Shown: piece after piece, positions 60,392 through 64,000 of the stretch
Layout of the letters: every line of letters starts with the position of its first letter
How positions within the stretch are numbered: the stretch's first letter is position 1
Source of the DNA: Anaerolineae bacterium
GTDB lineage: Bacteria; Chloroflexota; Anaerolineae; Promineifilales; Promineifilaceae
DNA length: 64,000 nucleotides
Assembly (NCBI GenBank): GCA_023382655.1
Contig: JAHDWK010000003.1
Span: 1 to 64,000, forward strand
Reading direction: 5' to 3'
Made by a program: the position numbers and the translations under genes
Notes under the pieces: model-generated
What the model was told of the DNA's origin: nothing
Databases searched by the model: none
Seen by the model: the letters and a program-made list of their open reading frames with translations, nothing else

Positions 60392-60906
60392 TACAAGTCT
60401 GGCGAGACAAAAGGGGCCAGGGCGTAGGCAACGGCCGTGGCAAAGGCCTCGCCGCGCACCACCAGATTATTGGTCAATGCGCCGACCGCGCCCCCTTTTT
60501 GTTTGGTGTTGTGTTCGCCCATTACGTCATCCATCACGTGGCCCAACTCTTCGCCATTTTGCACCCGCCGGGTGATGTGTTCTGGCAGAGGTAATCGAGC
60601 GCAACCGCCCAGACCGGTACGGCCGTCGGCGGCCACAATGGCCACCCACCCTTGCAACACCAATCCAAACAGCTCTGGATGCACACCCCCTTCCAGGCCA
60701 ATGCCCAGGTCAGCATCCAGGGCTTGCCGCGCTGCCCGTGCCCGGTTTTGCGCCCCGGTAATCGTTTCGGCGTCGCTCATGGGCATGGCGCTGACGCCGC
60801 TAGGTACAGAAACGGGGACAACTTGCACTTCCGGCCAGACGTGGTGTATGTGGGTGGTCACGGCCGTAACTTTGACGGGGTTGGTGGAACCGATGGCGAT
60901 GATCAT
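60379..60906 (-). CDS. Inosine/xanthosine triphosphatase (YjjX/DUF84)
   Basis: A 175-residue NTP pyrophosphatase/phosphatase that removes non-canonical purine nucleotides. Seen: IIAIGSTNPVKVTAVTTHI at the N-terminus, PSGVSAMPMSDAETITGAQNRARAA, GIGLEGGVHPE, and KQKGGAVGALTNNLVVRGEAFATAVAYALAPF at the C-terminus. The open frame extends to 61002, but ATG 60906 gives the family start. The upstream sequence is an 8-base repeat array without a ribosome binding site. Confidence 0.9.
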   Translation of the reverse strand: MIIAIGSTNPVKVTAVTTHIHHVWPEVQVVPVSVPSGVSAMPMSDAETITGAQNRARAARQALDADLGIGLEGGVHPELFGLVLQGWVAIVAADGRTGLGGCARLPLPEHITRRVQNGEELGHVMDDVMGEHNTKQKGGAVGALTNNLVVRGEAFATAVAYALAPFVSPDLYSNR

Positions 60907-60911
60907 TTGTT

Positions 60912-60978
60912 GAGACTGGGAGATTGGGAGATTGAGAGATTGTTCGCCACCGGCAATCTCCCATTCTCCTGATCTCCC
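60912..60978. repeat. Octad repeat array (GAGATTGG type)
   Basis: GAGACTGG, GAGATTGG, GAGATTGA, GAGATTG on the left and CAATCTCCCATTCTCC and GATCTCCCAATT on the right. The period here is eight bases rather than seven, but layout and position match the heptad arrays. It ends within ten bases of the stop of the GbsR-like gene. Confidence 0.75.
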
Positions 60979-60988
60979 AATTACGTCA

Positions 60989-61525
60989 TTACCCAATCTC
61001 AATCTTTGTCACGGCCTCAAAATCAAGCGTGCCCGCTTTGCCCAACAGCGTTTCCAGCGCCATCTGAGCAAACTGAAAAAAGCCCTGCAAATCGGCGATG
61101 CGTTCCAGGTAGTATTCGGCCAGTTCGCGCTCTTCGGGGGTTAACTCGGCCTGGGCGGATTGCAGTTTGGTGATGCTCTCGCTGAGGACTTGCAGCGCCA
61201 TTTGCACCTCGCGCCGTTCGCGGCTGTTGAGAACGCTGCGGATCACCTGCCACATGTCTGATTCGGCCTGGTAATACTTTTTGCGCTCGCCGCGCATCCA
61301 CACTTCTTTGGCCATGCCCCAGCGCTCCAGGTCACGCATGTTCATACTCACCGACCCTTTGCTGATTTGTAGCTGGTCGGCCAGGTCATCCAGCGACAAT
61401 GGCTCCGGGTTTAGCAACAAGGTGCCATAGAGCCGCCCCATGACATCATTGAACCCAAAAAAGCGGGCCAACCGCCCAATTCCGGCTACGGTACTCTCGT
61501 TAACGCCAATCAATGTGTCGTGCAT
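60989..61525 (-). CDS. GbsR/MarR-like transcriptional regulator
   Basis: A 178-residue winged-helix regulator. RLYGTLLLNPEPLSLDDLADQLQISKGSVSMNMRDLERWGMAKEVWMRGERKKYYQA (residues about 33-90) is the GbsR-type DNA-binding domain, followed by a helical dimerisation tail. GbsR relatives repress osmoprotectant genes. ATG 61525 follows AGGGGA. A perfect 16-base palindrome lies 14 bases upstream, suggesting autoregulation. Confidence 0.88.
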   Translation of the reverse strand: MHDTLIGVNESTVAGIGRLARFFGFNDVMGRLYGTLLLNPEPLSLDDLADQLQISKGSVSMNMRDLERWGMAKEVWMRGERKKYYQAESDMWQVIRSVLNSRERREVQMALQVLSESITKLQSAQAELTPEERELAEYYLERIADLQGFFQFAQMALETLLGKAGTLDFEAVTKIEIG

Positions 61526-61538
61526 GATTTCCCCTGCG

Positions 61539-61554
61539 TTCAAAACGTTTTGAA
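61539..61554. promoter_or_regulatory. 16-base palindrome upstream of the GbsR-like gene
   Basis: TTCAAAACGTTTTGAA is a perfect palindrome, unlike the intergenic repeats of the window. It is just upstream of the ribosome binding site of the regulator, the usual place for an autoregulatory operator. Confidence 0.65.
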
Positions 61555-61596
61555 TGTCAGGGGAATTATATGTGGTAAGTAGCCAGGTGCAAATCG

Positions 61597-61646
61597 GCGT
61601 GATGCGTGATGCGTGAGATCGCTCCGGTCACGCATCACGTATCACG
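61597..61646. repeat. Heptad inverted repeat (GCGTGAT type)
   Basis: GCGTGAT, GCGTGAT, GCGTGAG on the left; GGTCACG, CATCACG, TATCACG on the right. The thiD stop (TCA at 61635-61637 on +, read TGA) lies in the right arm. Confidence 0.85.
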
Positions 61647-62462
61647 GATAGCGGGAAAAACCGGCCCATGCCCTGCACCCAACCGCCACTGTGCCCCATT
61701 TTGGATGGCCTGATGGGTAAATTGGTGGGCCAGATAAACGGCCGTGTCCAACTTCTCCCCTCTTGCCAGCGCCACACACACAGCCGCCGACAGGGTGTCG
61801 CCGGCCCCGTGTGTGTTTTCCGTTTCAATGTAGGGGGAGCGCAGTTCGTGGATGGTACGGCCGTCGTAGAAAATATCCACCACGTCCTCTCTATCCCGAC
61901 CCCCTTTCAGCAGCACATTTTTGGCGCCCAACCGGTGCAGTTCCTGGGCCAATTGGGCCAGCCGGAGCAAGTCGTAGGGATCGGGCACGCCAGCATTCAG
62001 GAGCACGGCCGTTTCCATCACATTCGGCGTGATCAAATAAGCCAGCGGCATCAAGGCAACAACATAGTGCCACCGCACCGCCTCGGCAAACATCGGTTGC
62101 CCACGATGGTTCACCAACACCGGGTCAACGACGATTTTCTGACAGCCGTACTGTTGTAATTTGCTGGCGATAACGAGGATGAGTTCAGTTTGACCGATAA
62201 AGCCAGTTTTGATCGCCGCCGCGCCATAATCGGGCAGCACCGCATCCAGTTGGTCGGCCACAAATTCAGGCGACATGTACTGGACACGCTCGACGGAGAC
62301 ACTGTTTTGGGCGGTTACGGCCGTGACCACACTCAGGCCATACGCCCCCAACACCGCCCATGTGCGCAAATCCGCCTGCAACCCCGCCGCCCCGCCGCTG
62401 TCCGACCCGGCAATCGTCAACACTTTGGGGGGAACATTCACAGACTTACTCATATCATCCAT
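61635..62462 (-). CDS. thiD: Hydroxymethylpyrimidine/phosphomethylpyrimidine kinase
   Basis: A 275-residue ribokinase-fold enzyme that phosphorylates the thiamine pyrimidine twice. Seen: VLTIAGSDSGGAAGLQADLRTWAVLGAYGLSVVTAVTAQNS at the start, IKTGFIG, VVDPVLVNHRG, ITPNVMETAVLL, and the C-terminal anion hole NTHGAGDTLSAAVCVALARG with the catalytic Asp. Length is usual. AGGAG precedes ATG 62462; ATG 62453 is an alternative. No TPP riboswitch is seen upstream. The last residues (AIRDT) are encoded in the heptad array. Confidence 0.93.
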   Translation of the reverse strand: MDDMSKSVNVPPKVLTIAGSDSGGAAGLQADLRTWAVLGAYGLSVVTAVTAQNSVSVERVQYMSPEFVADQLDAVLPDYGAAAIKTGFIGQTELILVIASKLQQYGCQKIVVDPVLVNHRGQPMFAEAVRWHYVVALMPLAYLITPNVMETAVLLNAGVPDPYDLLRLAQLAQELHRLGAKNVLLKGGRDREDVVDIFYDGRTIHELRSPYIETENTHGAGDTLSAAVCVALARGEKLDTAVYLAHQFTHQAIQNGAQWRLGAGHGPVFPAIRDT

Positions 62463-62585
62463 GCGACAAATCTCCTAAAAGCCTTTACAATGACGCCAAT
62501 TCATACTGTCTTTGGCAACGCGGCCGATAAAGCGTCATTATACTGAATTTTTCTTGGCGCCGTCCTCTTTGCGTCTTTCACTTCT

Positions 62586-62603
62586 CTGCGCCTTTGCGTC
62601 AAA
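62586..62603 (+). repeat. Word shared by the pfk and tyrS leaders
   Basis: TGCGCCTTTGCGTCAAA occurs here, 24 bases before the phosphofructokinase ATG, and at 38784-38800, 22 bases before the tyrS GTG. In both places it follows a pyrimidine-rich tract and precedes the ribosome binding site. Confidence 0.7.
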
Positions 62604-62626
62604 CTCAATGCTATCAGGAGGTAATC

Positions 62627-63748
62627 ATGGCAAAATATGTAGGCATTTTAACCGCTGGTGGCGATACGCCGGGACTCAATTCCGCCATTCGCGCCATTGG
62701 TAAAACTGCCCTGGGCATGGGCATGAATGTGATTGGCTTCCGTGATGGCTTTCATGGGTTAGTGGGTGACCGCACCATGCGGCTGGACGGCCAAACACTG
62801 TCAGGCATCTTAACCATCGGCGGCACCATTCTGGGCACCAGCCGGGACAAACCCCACAAGATGTTGATGGGCGGCAAAAAGCTAGATATGACCGACGCCA
62901 TGATGGAGACCTACCGCAAACACAACCTGGACGTACTGGTTTGCCTGGGTGGCGGTGGCACGCTGAAGAATTCTTACCGCCTCACGCAAAAAGGGATGAA
63001 TATCATCAACCTGCCCAAAACCATTGACAATGACGTCGCCATGACTGATGTGACCTTTGGTTTTGACACGGCGCTGGGCATTGCCACCGAAGCCATTGAC
63101 CGGCTGCACAGCACGGCCCACAGCCACCACCGCATCATTGTGGTGGAAACGATGGGGCACAATACCGGCTGGCTGGCATTGGGGGCGGGGTTAGCCGGAG
63201 GGGCGGACGTGATCCTGATTCCAGAGATACCGTACAATGTAGAGATTGTGGCGGAAGCGATTAAACGGCGGCATCGTCACGGCCGTGGTTTTAGCATTGT
63301 GGCCGTTTCCGAAGGGGCTATGCCCCAGGGGATTGCCGCCGAACTACAAGCGGCGCAAGCTGAGCTGGAAAAAGCGAAAAACAAAGAAGCCCGCCTGAAG
63401 GCCAAAACACACATTGCCGAAGTTGAAGCGCGCCGTGCCCACAGCACTATGCATATGTCGGAGCAATTAGAAAAACTCACCGGCCTGGAATCGCGCGTGA
63501 CCATTTTGGGGCATGTGCAGCGGGGGGGCACGCCTTCGACCGTGGACCGGCTGTTGACCACCCAGTTAGGCTGCGCCTGCGTCCATTACATCAACGAAGG
63601 GCAATATGGAGTGATGGTAGCGGTGCGTGGTCAGGGAACAACGGCCGTGCCCATTGAACAAGTGGTAGGCAAACGCAAAGTGGTGCCCCTGGATCATCCC
63701 TGGGTGCAAAGCGCCCGCAATTTAGGAACCTGTCTGGGGGATCAATAA
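62627..63748 (+). CDS. 6-phosphofructokinase family protein
   Basis: A 373-residue phosphofructokinase for glycolysis. Seen: [22 protein letters not shown] (residues 4-25), [13 protein letters not shown] (about 103-115), [21 protein letters not shown] (about 124-145) with the catalytic [34 protein letters not shown], and [16 protein letters not shown]. The pair Gly (as in ATP enzymes) at the position after GGG and Lys before TIDND matches the group III type. The usual GGDG reads GGGG, so the Mg-binding Asp (Asp103 in E. coli) is replaced. ATG 62627 with AGGAGGT is used. Confidence 0.9.
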   Translation: MAKYVGILTAGGDTPGLNSAIRAIGKTALGMGMNVIGFRDGFHGLVGDRTMRLDGQTLSGILTIGGTILGTSRDKPHKMLMGGKKLDMTDAMMETYRKHNLDVLVCLGGGGTLKNSYRLTQKGMNIINLPKTIDNDVAMTDVTFGFDTALGIATEAIDRLHSTAHSHHRIIVVETMGHNTGWLALGAGLAGGADVILIPEIPYNVEIVAEAIKRRHRHGRGFSIVAVSEGAMPQGIAAELQAAQAELEKAKNKEARLKAKTHIAEVEARRAHSTMHMSEQLEKLTGLESRVTILGHVQRGGTPSTVDRLLTTQLGCACVHYINEGQYGVMVAVRGQGTTAVPIEQVVGKRKVVPLDHPWVQSARNLGTCLGDQ

Positions 63749-63750
63749 GG

Positions 63751-63790
63751 TAAAAAAAGAAGCCCGGCTTTTGCGAAAAGCCGGGCTTCT
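63751..63790 (-). terminator. Terminator of the minus-strand isocitrate dehydrogenase gene
   Basis: AGAAGCCCGGCTTTT and AAAAGCCGGGCTTCT form a perfect 15-bp stem with loop GCG. On the minus strand it is followed by a run of T (A-run at 63752-63758 on +), so it mainly serves the gene ending at 63798. Confidence 0.85.
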
Positions 63791-63797
63791 GGAAAAG

Positions 63798-64000
63798 CTA
63801 CATGTTGTCCACAACAGCCTGCCCAAATTCCGAGCAGCTTAGTTTGGTGGCTCCTTCGATCTGGCGGTGAAGGTCGTAAGTGACAGTCTTGTTTTCGATG
63901 GTTTTGGTCATCGCCTTCACAATCAGATCGGCCGCTTCCTGCCAACCCATATACTCCAACATCATCACCCCACTGAGGATCAGACTGCCGGGGTTGACCA
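63798..64000 (-). CDS. icd: Isocitrate dehydrogenase, C-terminal part (partial)
   Basis: The last 67 codons on the minus strand read [29 protein letters not shown]...[30 protein letters not shown], which matches the C-terminal end of NADP-type isocitrate dehydrogenases of the TCA cycle (NPGSxILSGxMMLxYMGWxEAADLI, KTVTYDxxRxxxGATxLxCSEFGxA). The gene continues beyond the window edge. The stop TAG is at 63798-63800 and a terminator follows. Confidence 0.85.
   Translation of the reverse strand, partial: VNPGSLILSGVMMLEYMGWQEAADLIVKAMTKTIENKTVTYDLHRQIEGATKLSCSEFGQAVVDNM

Noticed and set aside
62463-62626. TPP riboswitch upstream of thiD
   Set aside because: No CTGAGA...ACCTGA-type THI-box was found on the minus strand upstream of the gene.

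Overview
The window looks like a chromosomal segment of a Chloroflexota bacterium (Anaerolineae/Ardenticatenia-like). This is inferred from Thr/Pro-rich secreted proteases ending in a YLPVV-type tail, single-chain acyl-CoA carboxylase genes, an archaeal-type aspartyl-tRNA synthetase behind a T-box, a NurA/HAS-barrel pair, and a moderately high G+C background (about 55-57% by eye). There is no rRNA, CRISPR array or recognisable insertion sequence; one tRNA-Leu(CAA) is present.

Layout. 1-6.0 kb: exopolysaccharide genes on + (two glycosyltransferases, a hexapeptide acyltransferase, a WbaP-type sugar-phosphate transferase, an O-antigen-ligase-like membrane protein); the first three are AT-rich. 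6-13 kb: small genes, a NUDIX hydrolase, two related membrane-anchored proteins, tRNA-Leu, an ECF sigma/anti-sigma pair, a GDP-mannose dehydratase and a cyclic-nucleotide-binding protein. 13.4-20.5 kb: a beta-lactamase-fold lipoprotein lacking its catalytic serine, then a minus-strand operon TPR protein - cdaA - ybbR/cdaR - der (c-di-AMP signalling plus ribosome GTPase). 21-25.5 kb: acyl-CoA carboxylase operon (carboxyltransferase, lipoprotein, biotin carboxylase, biotin carrier). 25.5-28.5 kb: small accessory island with a broken copy of a CYTH gene, a two-gene module, the intact CYTH gene and AT-rich orphans. 28.5-38.5 kb: stand-alone GyrA-type beta-propeller, M20 amidohydrolase, methyltransferase, subtilase, GH144-like glycosidase, and a TetR-controlled NmrA gene. 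38.8-47 kb: TyrRS, AspRS with T-box, SodA, ferredoxin, aspartase, JAMM peptidase, PlsY. 47-64 kb: a fused SBP3-SBP5 lipoprotein, DUF5996, SDR, a second subtilase, PCMT-like methyltransferase, ABC exporter, HAS-barrel/NurA, NTPase, GbsR-like regulator, ThiD, phosphofructokinase and the end of isocitrate dehydrogenase.

Two genome-scale signals stand out. First, the palindromic octamer ACGGCCGT occurs about 130 times (my eye count) where one or two are expected; it is nearly absent from the AT-rich regions. Second, at least 16 intergenic spaces are filled with in-phase 7-bp units (GTAATCC, GTGAACC, GTCATTC, GAGATTA, GCGTGAT...) usually arranged as inverted repeats. These arrays repeatedly supply the stop codons of the flanking genes, and because 7 is not a multiple of 3 they put stops in all three frames.
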